A stretch of DNA of 64,000 nucleotides from Eubacteriaceae bacterium. Lineage in GTDB: Bacteria; Bacillota; Clostridia; Eubacteriales; Eubacteriaceae. The stretch is taken from the NCBI GenBank assembly GCA_017405085.1, contig JAFRBB010000056.1:43587-107586 (forward strand), in the 5' to 3' direction. The notes below the pieces were generated by a model. That model searched no databases and was not told the origin of the DNA. It saw nothing but the letters and a program-made list of their open reading frames with translations. A program made the translations under genes and the position numbers. Below are positions 42,708 to 51,806 of this stretch, one piece after another. How positions within the stretch are numbered: position 1 is the stretch's first letter; every line of letters starts with the position of its first letter.

Positions 42708-43297
42708 AGCAACACCTCCAAATAAGCCCGAAGTCTGTTCTCCACCCGAAGTCTGCGCGCGTATGCAGATAACAGCGGAATATTCTGGTCTTGACGAGCT
42801 GTGTATCGCTTAAACGCCTCCGAGACAATTTGGATATCCGTTTGATGACGCGGCCTCAAAATATCACATAGGGAGCGCTCCGCGCTGTAACCTCGAACAT
42901 GATGTCCTCCCGGCGTCGTCAAATCGGTAACGCCAAGGTTGTAGATCGATTCAATCGCGCCAGCGCAAATAATCCCTTCCTCTTTCGGTCTTGAAAGATT
43001 GTAGGTCGCCGGAAACGTCATATGAAACCTCGCGGGCGTTCTGTCTGTCAAATCACATAAAAACAACGCTGTATCCAGCGAAAAAATCCCCCGTTTAAAC
43101 CGGCTCTGAAGCGTCACGAATTCATCTTCCCACACCTCGGGGAGCGTGTATACCCCACGGGACACTTTTTCAAGACTGCCGGTATCTGCCAGATATTTCA
43201 AGGAACCTCGAGACAACCCGGCGTCGACGACCATCGCAGTGGTAACCATGCCATGATGCGCGTCCGCGATCGCCAAAATCTTTTTGGAATCTGTCAT
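42704..43297 (-). CDS. AbiEi-type antitoxin, orphaned
   Basis: 197 residues. A winged helix at the N-terminus (ILAIADAHHGMVTTAMVVDA, then LSRGSLKYLADTGSLEKVSRGVYTLP) is followed by the AbiEi C-terminal domain (FSLDTALFLCDLTDRTPARFHMTF, RGYSAERSLCDILRPRH). AbiEi represses its own operon and, in type IV fashion, counters the AbiEii nucleotidyltransferase toxin in phage defence. Here the toxin gene is cut off, so only the repressor part is left. About 80 bases of possible promoter/operator DNA separate it from the upstream terminator. Confidence 0.83.
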   Translation of the reverse strand: MTDSKKILAIADAHHGMVTTAMVVDAGLSRGSLKYLADTGSLEKVSRGVYTLPEVWEDEFVTLQSRFKRGIFSLDTALFLCDLTDRTPARFHMTFPATYNLSRPKEEGIICAGAIESIYNLGVTDLTTPGGHHVRGYSAERSLCDILRPRHQTDIQIVSEAFKRYTARQDQNIPLLSAYARRLRVENRLRAYLEVLL

Positions 43298-43377
43298 ATA
43301 ACCGCCCCCCTATTCAACTTTTATGCTTGATAGTATATGATAACCAAGCGTAAAAGTCAAATTCGTTTCAATAAGAG

Positions 43378-43410
43378 AAAAAAAAGAAACCCAGGTCTCG
43401 CCTGAGTTTC
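43378..43410 (-). terminator. Terminator of the glycolytic operon (dispersed repeat copy)
   Basis: On the minus strand GAAACTCAGG-CGAGA-CCTGGGTTTC followed by T8, about 90 bases after gpmI. The flank ATCTTGAATGACTAATGATTCATGAATAAT matches the repeat tail in shorter blocks. Confidence 0.85.
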
Positions 43411-43498
43411 ATCTTGAATGACTAATGATTCATGAATAATCCGCGCGAAAAAACCGCCGCCGCGGGCGACAACCGTCCGCGCCGTCAACGCTCCACCG

Positions 43499-45043
43499 TC
43501 AATGGGCGATGAGCGACTCTCCGGTCATTTCCGCGGGCTTGGGCATATCCAAAAGCTCAAGCATCGTCGGCGCCAGATCCGCCAGACGCCCGCCTTCCCG
43601 TAGGGTCACGTCCCCGGCTCCGGCCACAATGCAGCGCACCGGGTTGGTGGTGTGCGCCGTCCAGGGCAGCTTCGTGTCATAATCGATTTCCTTCTCAATG
43701 TTGCCGTGATCCGCCGTGACAATCACATTGCCGCCTTTGTTCAAAATGGCTTTGACAATGCGCGCGCAGCAGGCATCGACGGTTTCCACGGCTTTGATCG
43801 CCGCCGGAATCACGCCGGTATGCCCCACCATGTCCGTGTTGGCGAAATTGAGAATGATCACCTTGTACTTGTCGCTCTCAATGGCTTCCATCACCTTGTC
43901 CGTCACCGGATAAGCGCTCATTTCCGGCTGCAGGTCATAAGTCGCCACCTTGGGCGAGGGCACCAGAATTCGGTCTTCCCCGTCGTATTGCTTTTCGATG
44001 CCGCCGTTGAAGAAATACGTCACGTGGGCATATTTTTCCGTCTCGGCGATGCGAAGCTGGGGGACGCCGTTTTTGCTCAAATATTCCCCCAGGGTATTGT
44101 CGATGGTCTGGGGCTTAAAGGCCACGTCCAGATTGTCAAAGGCTTCAAACGTCGCGTCGTAATTGGTCATCGTGATCATTTCAATGGGGAAACAGCCCTT
44201 GGGACGGTCAAACCCGTCAAAATTCGGATCCACAAAGGTGCGGGTCAATTGTCTCGCCCGGTCGGGACGGAAATTAAAGAAAATCACCGTGTCGTGGGCT
44301 TTCAGGGTCTTGTCCTTTTCCGGATGAATGACGCAGGGCACTACAAACTCATCGGTGACATCCTCGGCGTAGGAGGCGTCAATGCAGCTCGCGGCGTCGG
44401 GAGCGGTTTTGCCTTCGCCCATCACAATGGCGTCATAGGCCACTTTCACCCGTTCCCAGCGCTGATCCCGGTCCATGGCGTAATAACGGCCGTCAATGGT
44501 GGCGATTTCCCCGACACCGATTTCCACCATTTTGTCTTCCAAAGCCTGAAGATAGCCCTTGCCGCTGGTGGGCGACGTATCGCGGCCGTCCATAAAGCAG
44601 TGCACGTACACCTTTTTTATGTCGTTGCGTTTGGCCAGTTCCAACAACGCGTACAGATGCTCAATGTGGGAATGCACGCCGCCGTCGGAGACCAGCCCCA
44701 TCAAATGCAGAGCCGAATCGTGGGCCTTGACGTTGGCGATGCCGTTCATCAGCACCTCATTGGAAAAAAGGGTGCCGTCCTCGGCGGCCTTGGTGATGCG
44801 GGTCAGCTCCTGATAGACGATGCGGCCGCCGCCGATGTTCAGATGGCCCACCTCGGAGTTGCCCATCTGGCCGTCGGGAAGGCCCACATCCATCCCCGAA
44901 GCCCCAATGAGGGTGTGGGGATAATCGGCATAGAGGCTGTCCAAAAAAGGCTGTTTGGCCATTTTAATGGCGTTGCCTTCGGTCATTTCCGTCTCGCCGT
45001 AGCCGTCCAAAATGATTAAAGCGGTTAAATTTCCTTTCAACAT
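43499..45043 (-). CDS. gpmI: 2,3-bisphosphoglycerate-independent phosphoglycerate mutase
   Basis: 514 residues, the usual iPGM length; interconverts 3- and 2-phosphoglycerate with two Mn ions. ILDGYG holds the first Asp ligand, GNSEVGHLNIG the phosphoserine (near residue 64), DGRDTSPTSGKGYL the substrate loop, and NFANTDMVGHTG with VTADHGNIE the remaining metal ligands. The ATG at 45043 directly follows AAGGAGG; a longer frame to 45100 has no such site. Last gene of the operon here; eno, often next, is absent. Confidence 0.96.
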   Translation of the reverse strand: MLKGNLTALIILDGYGETEMTEGNAIKMAKQPFLDSLYADYPHTLIGASGMDVGLPDGQMGNSEVGHLNIGGGRIVYQELTRITKAAEDGTLFSNEVLMNGIANVKAHDSALHLMGLVSDGGVHSHIEHLYALLELAKRNDIKKVYVHCFMDGRDTSPTSGKGYLQALEDKMVEIGVGEIATIDGRYYAMDRDQRWERVKVAYDAIVMGEGKTAPDAASCIDASYAEDVTDEFVVPCVIHPEKDKTLKAHDTVIFFNFRPDRARQLTRTFVDPNFDGFDRPKGCFPIEMITMTNYDATFEAFDNLDVAFKPQTIDNTLGEYLSKNGVPQLRIAETEKYAHVTYFFNGGIEKQYDGEDRILVPSPKVATYDLQPEMSAYPVTDKVMEAIESDKYKVIILNFANTDMVGHTGVIPAAIKAVETVDACCARIVKAILNKGGNVIVTADHGNIEKEIDYDTKLPWTAHTTNPVRCIVAGAGDVTLREGGRLADLAPTMLELLDMPKPAEMTGESLIAH

Positions 45044-45056
45044 AACCTCCTTACGA

Positions 45057-45093
45057 AAATAAGGGAGATCCCCAAAAGCCGGGGAAATCTCCC
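45057..45093 (-). terminator. Hairpin between tpiA and gpmI, possible attenuator
   Basis: GGGAGATTTCCCC and GGGGATCTCCC pair on the minus strand, followed only by TTATTTT. It may lower gpmI expression or stabilise the upstream message. Confidence 0.5.
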
Positions 45094-45110
45094 AAATCAA
45101 AGCAAACGGA

Positions 45111-45851
45111 TTAATATTTGACGATTTTGGCGAAATCCGCCGTCAGGCTCGCGCCGCCCACAAGGGCGCCGTCGATGTTGTCCATCGCCATGAGTTCCGC
45201 AACGTTGGCCGGTTTGACCGATCCGCCGTACTGCACGCGAACGGCGTCCGCCGCGTCTTGACCGTACATGTCCGCGATGGTTTTGCGCACCCAGCCGCAG
45301 GCTTCGTCCGCTTCTTCTTTGGACGCGGTTTTGCCGGTGCCGATGGCCCAGATGGGTTCGTAGGCAATGATGACTTTGGTGATGTCGTCAATGTTTTTAA
45401 GCCCCGCTTGAATCTGGCCGACGACTTTGCTTTCGGCATTTCCGGCTTCCCGTTCTTCCAGGGTTTCGCCGCAGCACACGATGGGCGTCAGGCCCAGCGC
45501 GAGGGCTTTAATGGTTTTTTCGTTGACGCCTTCGTCGGTTTCCGCGTAGTATTCACGGCGTTCCGAGTGGCCGAGAACCACGTATTTCACGCCGATGGCG
45601 GTCAGCATTTCCCCGGAGACTTCCCCGGTGAAGGCGCCCTTTTCCGCCTGGTGCATATTTTGCGCGCCGATGCCGATATTGGTGCCTTCGGTGAGCTTCA
45701 CCGCTTCCGCCAGGTTGACAAAAGTCGGGCAGAACACCACTTCCGCTTCGGCATCCGCCACCAGGGGTTTGAGTTCCTCGATGAGGGCTTTCGTTTCATC
45801 GAGGGTTTTATTCATTTTCCAGTTTCCGGCAATCACAGGTCTTCTTGACAT
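45111..45851 (-). CDS. tpiA: Triosephosphate isomerase
   Basis: 246 residues. Converts dihydroxyacetone phosphate and glyceraldehyde 3-phosphate. NWKMN near residue 11 carries the catalytic Lys, GHSERR the catalytic His, [15 protein letters not shown] the catalytic Glu and the mobile lid, and YGGSVKP the phosphate-binding loop. It lies between pgk and gpmI in the glycolytic operon. Confidence 0.97.
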   Translation of the reverse strand: MSRRPVIAGNWKMNKTLDETKALIEELKPLVADAEAEVVFCPTFVNLAEAVKLTEGTNIGIGAQNMHQAEKGAFTGEVSGEMLTAIGVKYVVLGHSERREYYAETDEGVNEKTIKALALGLTPIVCCGETLEEREAGNAESKVVGQIQAGLKNIDDITKVIIAYEPIWAIGTGKTASKEEADEACGWVRKTIADMYGQDAADAVRVQYGGSVKPANVAELMAMDNIDGALVGGASLTADFAKIVKY

Positions 45852-45901
45852 ATTGGTCTCCTTTTTATGATGAAAAAATGGTTGAATCGTAAAAACGTGG
45901 G

Positions 45902-47089
45902 TTATTTATCTTCCAAAACGGCGATGCCCGGCAAAACCTTGCCTTCCATAAATTCCAGAGAGGCGCCGCCGCCGGTGGAAATATGGCTCATCTTATCGCC
46001 ATAGCCCAGCTGTTTGACCGCCGCCGCCGAGTCGCCGCCGCCGATGATGGTGATGGCGTCGCTGTCCGCCATGGCCTTAGCCACCGCTTCGGTGCCCTTG
46101 GCGAAAGCCGGGAATTCAAAGACGCCCATGGGACCGTTCCAGATGACGGTTTTGGCGGATTGGATGGCATCGGCGAAAATCTCGCGGGTCTTTTCCCCGA
46201 TATCAAGGCCTTGTTTGTCCGCGGGAATAGCGTCGATGGCCACGGTTTCGGCCGGCGCGTCCGGCGCGAATTCCGGCGCCACCACCACGTCCACGGGAAG
46301 CTTCAAGTCCACGCCTTTGGCTTTCGCTTTTTCAAGCAGTTCCGCCGCCAGCGCCACTTTGTCCGCTTCCAAAAGGGACTCGCCGATTTCATAACCTTGG
46401 GATTTCAAAAACGTATAGGCCATGCCGCCGCCGATGATTAATGTATCCACCTTTTCAAGCAAATTGTTGATCACGCCGATCTTGTCCGACACCTTGGCGC
46501 CGCCCAAAATCGCCACGAAAGGCCGTTTGGGATCTTCCAGGGCGCCGCCGATAAAATCCAGTTCCTTTTGAATGAGGAAACCCGAAACCGCGGGCAGATA
46601 ATCCGCCACGCCGGCGGTGGAAGCGTGGGCCCGATGGCAGGAGCCGAAAGCGTCATCCACAAACACATCAGCCAGACCGGCCAGATCCTTGGCGAAATCA
46701 GCGCCGTTTTTCTTCTCTTCGGGACGAAAACGCGTGTTCTGCAAAAGCAGCACATCGCCGGGTTTTAACGCCGCCGCGGCGTCCCGGGTCACCTGCCCGA
46801 CCACTTCCCCGTCATCGTTGAAGATGACGTCACGGCCCAGTTCTTTGGACAGGGCAGCGGCCACGGGCGCCAGGGAAAACTTGGGATCGGGTTCGTTTTT
46901 GGGACGGCCCAGATGGCTCATCAAAATGAGCGCTGCTCCCTGATCCAAAATATAGCGGATCGTCGGCAGCGCCGCCTGAATGCGAGTGTCGTCGGTGATG
47001 ACCATCTCATCGTTTAAAGGCACGTTAAAATCGGCGCGCATCAAGACTTTTTTGCCTTGAATATCAATGTCTTTAACCGTTTTTTTCAT
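45902..47089 (-). CDS. pgk: Phosphoglycerate kinase
   Basis: 395 residues. Transfers phosphate from 1,3-bisphosphoglycerate to [11 protein letters not shown] near residue 19, SHLGRPK near 60, the substrate Arg regions, [13 protein letters not shown] near 160 and the nucleotide loop GGGDSAAA near 370 are all present. The ATG at 47089 has AAAGGAG seven bases upstream; a longer frame lacks a site. An intrinsic terminator lies between gap and pgk, which suggests that pgk and the genes after it are made at lower levels than gap. Confidence 0.97.
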   Translation of the reverse strand: MKKTVKDIDIQGKKVLMRADFNVPLNDEMVITDDTRIQAALPTIRYILDQGAALILMSHLGRPKNEPDPKFSLAPVAAALSKELGRDVIFNDDGEVVGQVTRDAAAALKPGDVLLLQNTRFRPEEKKNGADFAKDLAGLADVFVDDAFGSCHRAHASTAGVADYLPAVSGFLIQKELDFIGGALEDPKRPFVAILGGAKVSDKIGVINNLLEKVDTLIIGGGMAYTFLKSQGYEIGESLLEADKVALAAELLEKAKAKGVDLKLPVDVVVAPEFAPDAPAETVAIDAIPADKQGLDIGEKTREIFADAIQSAKTVIWNGPMGVFEFPAFAKGTEAVAKAMADSDAITIIGGGDSAAAVKQLGYGDKMSHISTGGGASLEFMEGKVLPGIAVLEDK

Positions 47090-47179
47090 ATCAAACTCCT
47101 TTGGGTTCCGTGTAATCCTCACGCCGCGCTGGTCTCGGGCAACAATGCCTTCGCCAATCAAGCGGCGGGGGAACGATTT

Positions 47180-47204
47180 AAAAAAAGGGGGTCTTTCGAC
47201 CCCC
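47180..47204 (-). terminator. Strong terminator between gap and pgk
   Basis: On the minus strand GGGGGTC-GAAA-GACCCCC with a stable GAAA loop and T7 run, about 45 bases after the gap stop. It would limit read-through from gap into pgk-tpi-gpmI. Confidence 0.88.
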
Positions 47205-47247
47205 GGATGAAAATCCACCGTAAAGGGGCAGATTCAAGCTTGCGCGA

Positions 47248-48261
47248 TTAGTTCAATTCAGCGAAATATTTGATGGTTCTGACCATCTGGCTGGTGTAGG
47301 AATTTTCATTGTCATACCAAGCCACGCATTTGACCATGGTGGTGCCGTCGCCCATATCCATAACCACGGTCTGGGTCGCGTCAAAGAGCGAACCGTAGGT
47401 GATGCCGATGATATCCGAAGATACCAGTTCTTCTTCGGTATAGCCGAAGGAATCGGAAGCGGCGGCTTTCATCGCGGCGTTGACATCGTCGGCGGAAACT
47501 TTGCCGTCCACGATGGCGACCAGCTGAGTCAAAGAGCCTGTGGGCACGGGCACGCGTTGAGCGCAGCCGTCCAAAATACCGTTGAGTTCCGGAATAACCA
47601 GGCCGACAGCTTTGGCAGCGCCGGTGGTGTTGGGCACGATGTTGACGGCAGCGGCGCGGGCGCGGCGCAGGTCACCTTTTCTCTGGGGACCGTCCAAGGT
47701 CATTTGATCGCCGGTGTAGGCGTGGATGGTGGTCATATAGCCTTTTTTGATGGCGGCCAGTTTATTTAAGGTATCGGCCATCGGCGCCAAGCAGTTGGTG
47801 GTGCAGGAAGCGGCGGAGATGACTTTGTCGTCGGCGGTCAACGTGTTTTCATTGACACTGAAGACGATGGTCGGCAAATCTTTGCCGGCGGGAGCGGAAA
47901 TGACGACTTTTTTGGCGCCGGCATCCAGGTGAGCGGAGGCTTTTTCCTTGCTGGCGAAGAATCCCGTACATTCTAAAACGACATCCACGTTCAGATCACC
48001 CCAGGGCAGATTCTTCGGATCCGCTTCGGCGTAAATCTTGATTTCTTTACCGTCAACCACGATGGAATCGTCTTTGGCTTCCACTTTGTCGGCCAACGCG
48101 TAAGTGCCTTGGGCCGAGTCATATTTCAAAAGGTGCGCGAGCATTCTCGGACTGGTCAAATCATTGATGGCGACCACTTCATAGCCTTCCGCGCCAAACA
48201 TTTGTCTGAACGCCAAACGACCGATTCTACCGAAACCATTAATTGCAACTTTTACAGACAT
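47248..48261 (-). CDS. gap: Glyceraldehyde-3-phosphate dehydrogenase, type I
   Basis: 337 residues. NAD-dependent oxidation of glyceraldehyde 3-phosphate to 1,3-bisphosphoglycerate. N-terminal Rossmann motif [14 protein letters not shown], the catalytic cysteine in [12 protein letters not shown] near residue 153, and the C-terminal [12 protein letters not shown] are present. The gene follows cggR and is the first catabolic enzyme of the operon, as in Bacillus subtilis gapA; the 3' terminator favours its higher expression. Confidence 0.97.
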   Translation of the reverse strand: MSVKVAINGFGRIGRLAFRQMFGAEGYEVVAINDLTSPRMLAHLLKYDSAQGTYALADKVEAKDDSIVVDGKEIKIYAEADPKNLPWGDLNVDVVLECTGFFASKEKASAHLDAGAKKVVISAPAGKDLPTIVFSVNENTLTADDKVISAASCTTNCLAPMADTLNKLAAIKKGYMTTIHAYTGDQMTLDGPQRKGDLRRARAAAVNIVPNTTGAAKAVGLVIPELNGILDGCAQRVPVPTGSLTQLVAIVDGKVSADDVNAAMKAAASDSFGYTEEELVSSDIIGITYGSLFDATQTVVMDMGDGTTMVKCVAWYDNENSYTSQMVRTIKYFAELN

Positions 48262-48368
48262 GATTATCTGCCTCCTTAAAGTAAGATAAAAAATTTGTGC
48301 ACTGCCGGGGCAATGCGATGCGGAAAAGACAAAGGGTCATTTCCAAACATTATCCGAATAAGATAATG

Positions 48369-49421
48369 CTATTTGTTATTTAATTTCCGGATAATCGCGC
48401 CGGCAGCGCTCTCATCCGTCATTAACACCATACCGGGGCGAATGCGGCTCACGGCGATAATCGCGTCAGCCTTGGACGCGCCGCCGGCAACCGCGATGAC
48501 CTCGTCAATCTGTTGGTACTGATTGATATCAATGCCGATGGCGCCGGAGGGACACACGGCGTTGCCGTCGATGTCAAAATAATGACCGAAGGCCTCTCCC
48601 ACCGCGCCGGCCGATAAAATGCGTCTTTTTTCGGAAAGCGACACATTGCGCCAATCCGTCAGGACATCCGCCCGGCCGATGCCGAACATGAAAATGTTGA
48701 TATGCGCCATTTTGTCAAAAACGCTTTTGATTTCCGGATAGCCCTTCATCGCCGAAAGCAACCTGTCGTCAATATTGTCCGGCAGATGAAGCAGTTCATA
48801 ATTGGCCTGAAGCTTAAGGCCGATCTCGGCCACCACATTGTTGGCCTGCGTGGCGTGGCTTTTGCCGATGCCGCCCCTGGCGGGAATCACCGTCACACCC
48901 GGATAGGCGCCGGGCTTCATCTGCTCGGCCACGGCGGCGGTACAGCCCCCGCCGGTCAGCGCCAAAATGTCGCCGTCTTTGAGGATGGATTCAATGTAGT
49001 CCGCGGCAGCGCGGCCCATAAAATCCCGAACCTGACGGGTCAGCTCCATATCTCCCGGGGAAACCACGGCTTTTTTAAGAGACAGGCGCTCGCAAAGCTC
49101 ACGCTCAACACGGGAAAGACCGTTGTAGGCATAGAGCATTTCACCGAGCATCACCATATGCTCACGCCCCGAATCTGTCAGGGTTACGCCGTGACGCTCC
49201 ACGGCGATGAGATGCCTGTCTTCCAAAAAATCCAGCTCATTTCGAATTTGACGCTCGCTCATATCCAGCACAAAGGCCAAATTTCGCCTGCCGATGGGCT
49301 CCTCCTCCTCAATGGTCGACAACACATTATAGCGCGTTTGAAGCAATGTGCAAATCTCCGGAACGATCAGACGCTGAACGTCGATAAGTCTTTGATCGAT
49401 TGTAAAATGTTCATCTGTCAT
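48369..49421 (-). CDS. cggR: CggR-type (SorC family) central glycolytic genes regulator
   Basis: 350 residues. An N-terminal helix-turn-helix (about 30-80, IEEEEPIGRRNLAFVLDMSE and RNELDFLEDRHLIAVERHG) precedes the SorC sugar-phosphate-binding domain with LALTGGGCTAAVAEQM and VIPARGGIGKSHATQANNVV. In Bacillus subtilis CggR represses the gap operon and is released by fructose-1,6-bisphosphate. The gene lies first in the cggR-gap-pgk-tpi-gpmI order, downstream of a strong promoter with an inverted repeat over the start of transcription. Confidence 0.94.
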   Translation of the reverse strand: MTDEHFTIDQRLIDVQRLIVPEICTLLQTRYNVLSTIEEEEPIGRRNLAFVLDMSERQIRNELDFLEDRHLIAVERHGVTLTDSGREHMVMLGEMLYAYNGLSRVERELCERLSLKKAVVSPGDMELTRQVRDFMGRAAADYIESILKDGDILALTGGGCTAAVAEQMKPGAYPGVTVIPARGGIGKSHATQANNVVAEIGLKLQANYELLHLPDNIDDRLLSAMKGYPEIKSVFDKMAHINIFMFGIGRADVLTDWRNVSLSEKRRILSAGAVGEAFGHYFDIDGNAVCPSGAIGIDINQYQQIDEVIAVAGGASKADAIIAVSRIRPGMVLMTDESAAGAIIRKLNNK

Positions 49422-49450
49422 TGGACCACTCCTCGTTGGGTGCGTTCATT

Positions 49451-49475
49451 TTCGTTCCCATTGGGACAAGAACCA
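49451..49475 (-). promoter_or_regulatory. Candidate CggR operator
   Basis: On the minus strand GGTTCTTGTCCCAATGGGAA contains the inverted arms GTTC...GAAC, and TTGTCCCA/TGGGACAA on the other strand resembles half of the known CGGGAC-N6-TGTC site. It lies at the expected start of transcription, between the -10 box and the cggR ribosome site. Confidence 0.5.
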
Positions 49476-49480
49476 TCGTT

Positions 49481-49509
49481 ATTATAATCGACACGGCGAA
49501 TCTTGACAA
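49481..49509 (-). promoter_or_regulatory. Promoter of the glycolytic operon
   Basis: TTGTCA (49504-49509), a 17-base spacer and a perfect TATAAT (49481-49486) on the minus strand, 60 bases upstream of cggR. Confidence 0.82.
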
Positions 49510-50093
49510 GAAAAATTTCATTTCTTCACCAATTTTTATCCTTTTTTGCGTAACGTTTAAGTTCTAGACAATCAACCGAAACGCATTCAAGCAAAAAGCA
49601 AAATGACCCGCGTCACGCATCCCTGAAACTGATGCAGAAATCCGCCCCGCAATCCTCAATCAGACACGATAATATTGACAGAAAAAAAATACCGATAATC
49701 AAATCAATTTAATAAAATCACATGATCAAATCACAAGCCTATTTGAGAATGTTACACAGAAAGCGAAAAACTAAATGATCCACAAATTCCAAACCAAAAA
49801 TCTTAATCTGAAACTTGGCTCGGTCAAGTTTCTTCCGGGATGATTCATGATGACTTATTCATGAGTCGTTGCCAACCCCCTGGGCAAAAACGCCAGCGAA
49901 AGAAAAACCATCGCGCGGACAAAAGCTTTCCCTTGCCCCGGACCAAAAATGATGATAGACTGAATGCCGACAAGTCACGTCTTCAACGCAAAACAACCGG
50001 AATGACAATTTTTCATCTGTCGCGAAACCGTTGTTTTTCATCCGCGTCCGCGTCAAACGGATCAGTTTTAACTTAAAGGAGAACGGAACGACA
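49510..50093. other. Intergenic region with one dispersed hairpin repeat
   Basis: Between the divergent cggR promoter and thiT. The only structure seen is the hairpin GAAACTTGGC...TCAAGTTTC at 49810-49832 with the tail GGGATGATTCATGATGACTT. I searched for a thiamine pyrophosphate riboswitch before thiT and did not find the CTGAGA and related conserved blocks. Confidence 0.5.
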
Positions 50094-50654
50094 ATGAACC
50101 AAAAACAAAAGGTCCACACCATCGTGGAAGGCGCCGTCATGGTGGCCCTGGCATTCATCCTCAGCTTCATCATACTCTGGAAAATGCCCTGGGGCGGTGA
50201 AATCAGTCTGAACATGCTTCCCATCATCCTCTATGCCTGCCGCCGGGGACCGGGACCGGGCTTCTTAAGCGGCCTCGCGCTGGGTGCGCTCCTTTTCATC
50301 GCAAGCGGCGGCATTGCCCTGGGTTGGCAATCCATCATCGGCGACTACCTGTTGGCCTACGCCGAGCTCGGATTGGCAGGTCTGTTCCGCCACAAAAAAA
50401 GCAGCGTATTTATCGGCACCGTCGTCGGCGCGTCCGCCCGGTTTCTCGTGCATTTCGTGGTGGGCGCCACCATATGGGCCGCCTATATGCCGCCCATCTT
50501 ATTTGGCATGACCATGACCAGCCCATGGTTTTATTCCTTTCTCTACAACGGCTTCTATATGCTCATCGACACCTTGTTGTGCCTGCTCGTCTTCGCCCTT
50601 TTGAGAAAGCCGATGGGAAAATATCTGACGGCGGAGGACATCCGGTTGATCTGA
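50094..50654 (+). CDS. thiT: ThiT, S-component of the ECF thiamine transporter
   Basis: 186 residues with five to six membrane helices. ThiT binds thiamine outside and, with the shared EcfA1/A2/T module, imports it by ATP hydrolysis. Family features seen are WKMPWGGEISLNMLPII near residue 30, YACRRGPGPGFLSGLALG and a later EYxL-like YLLAYAELGLAG, followed by HFVVGATIWAAYMPP. The Gly-Gly-Glu-Ile and the Glu and Trp in those segments are in the substrate site. The ATG at 50094 is chosen because the sequence before it, in frame to 50031, is not typical. No thiamine riboswitch was recognised. Confidence 0.88.
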   Translation: MNQKQKVHTIVEGAVMVALAFILSFIILWKMPWGGEISLNMLPIILYACRRGPGPGFLSGLALGALLFIASGGIALGWQSIIGDYLLAYAELGLAGLFRHKKSSVFIGTVVGASARFLVHFVVGATIWAAYMPPILFGMTMTSPWFYSFLYNGFYMLIDTLLCLLVFALLRKPMGKYLTAEDIRLI

Positions 50655-50883
50655 TTCGGGCTTTACCGCCAAGTCAAAACAACGTTATGTCATCATCCCG
50701 CACAACGGATGAATCCATGGCCGGAACGTGAGCGCATCCGGCTATTATTGGCGCAGCCAACCGAGCCAAGTATTGTAGCCATCGTTTAACCGGTTCCGTT
50801 TTGCCAATAAACGCCAAATGAGGCGGAGGTTAGAAATCACATCAGACAAACATGCATACTGCGCGTCACATCACTATTTTAGC

Positions 50884-50905
50884 TCCTGACAATATATTGT
50901 CAGGA
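50884..50905. repeat. Perfect 22-bp palindrome after the SEC-C gene
   Basis: TCCTGACAATATATTGTCAGGA is fully self-complementary with no spacer. It ends seven bases beyond the SEC-C stop codon. There is no T-run, so it may be a regulator site or a weak transcript end. 50655-50883 shows nothing else. Confidence 0.6.
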
Positions 50906-50911
50906 CGCATA

Positions 50912-51769
50912 TTAATCAGAATGATACAATGCGCATTTACACTTTTTAAACTTTAATCCGCTGCCACAGGGGCAAGGATCGTTTCTGCCGATCTTTTTAA
51001 TATTTTTTGCTATTTTACTCTCGTACGATGTTCTTTCATATAATTGTAGCTCGAATAATCGCCTCAAAACCTCTATATTGCTCTCCAAGTACATTTCTTC
51101 CCTGAAGCTTGGGATATCATCAGCTTTTTCAGGAATATGGTCCATCAATACGAAAGTGTTTTCTATATCACACGGTCTCCACCCTTTCAAAATAGGATTT
51201 GGCATAACTTGATATAACTTATTTCCCAATTCTCGAAAACACTTAACCTGCTCAATCGTTTGGAAACGAATCTTTCCGTATTTCTCTTGATTAAGAACTT
51301 CCATGACCCACGAGTTCCCTTGCATCACCGCATATGGTTGGTTCAGTGCACAAGCATCCACAAGTTGCAATGCCCATTCATTGTCAAGCCCCAACTCCGT
51401 TTTCCCGAAATCAATGATCGCACGTGCTTCCGGTGTTTTTATTCTTAGATCGTCAGCATGGATAAGATCATTTTCAGAACAGTCATAAAACTCACCAGGA
51501 ATCCGGTGATCGATGAATTGATCGTATTCACTTTCATCGAAGGCAAGCAGGTGCTCCACGACTAATTCGGCATTCTGGCCGTCAATTTCCATAAAGATGC
51601 AATGATATTGAAAAATGTTTTCCATACATTGAAGAACCACTCTTTTTAGTTGCGGTGTTGTTACGTTATCATGCCACTTAGCTATTTTCTTGAAAACAAA
51701 TTCTATCGGAATAGACCAATAATAACTGGCAAAAGCTTCAAAAAGAGCCCCAAGTTCTTTATCAGTCAT
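50912..51769 (-). CDS. SEC-C motif protein of unknown function
   Basis: 285 residues. The C-terminal 25 residues are a SEC-C zinc-binding motif (IGRNDPCPCGSGLKFKKCKC), found at the end of SecA and on many unrelated proteins. The rest is probably alpha-helical and matches no family I can name. It contains acidic stretches such as LLAFDESEYDQFIDHR. Its base composition is more AT-rich than the flanking metabolic genes, suggesting acquisition. It follows the 329-residue gene upstream by 37 bases, so they likely form one transcript and function together. Confidence 0.78.
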   Translation of the reverse strand: MTDKELGALFEAFASYYWSIPIEFVFKKIAKWHDNVTTPQLKRVVLQCMENIFQYHCIFMEIDGQNAELVVEHLLAFDESEYDQFIDHRIPGEFYDCSENDLIHADDLRIKTPEARAIIDFGKTELGLDNEWALQLVDACALNQPYAVMQGNSWVMEVLNQEKYGKIRFQTIEQVKCFRELGNKLYQVMPNPILKGWRPCDIENTFVLMDHIPEKADDIPSFREEMYLESNIEVLRRLFELQLYERTSYESKIAKNIKKIGRNDPCPCGSGLKFKKCKCALYHSD

Positions 51770-51806
51770 GCTTAACCCTCACTTTCGTTGATTCCATATC
51801 AAGAGG

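Noticed and set aside
49850..50093. Thiamine pyrophosphate riboswitch before thiT
   Set aside because: The conserved CTGAGA and ACCTGA blocks are not found, although GAATGCCGAC superficially resembles part of one.
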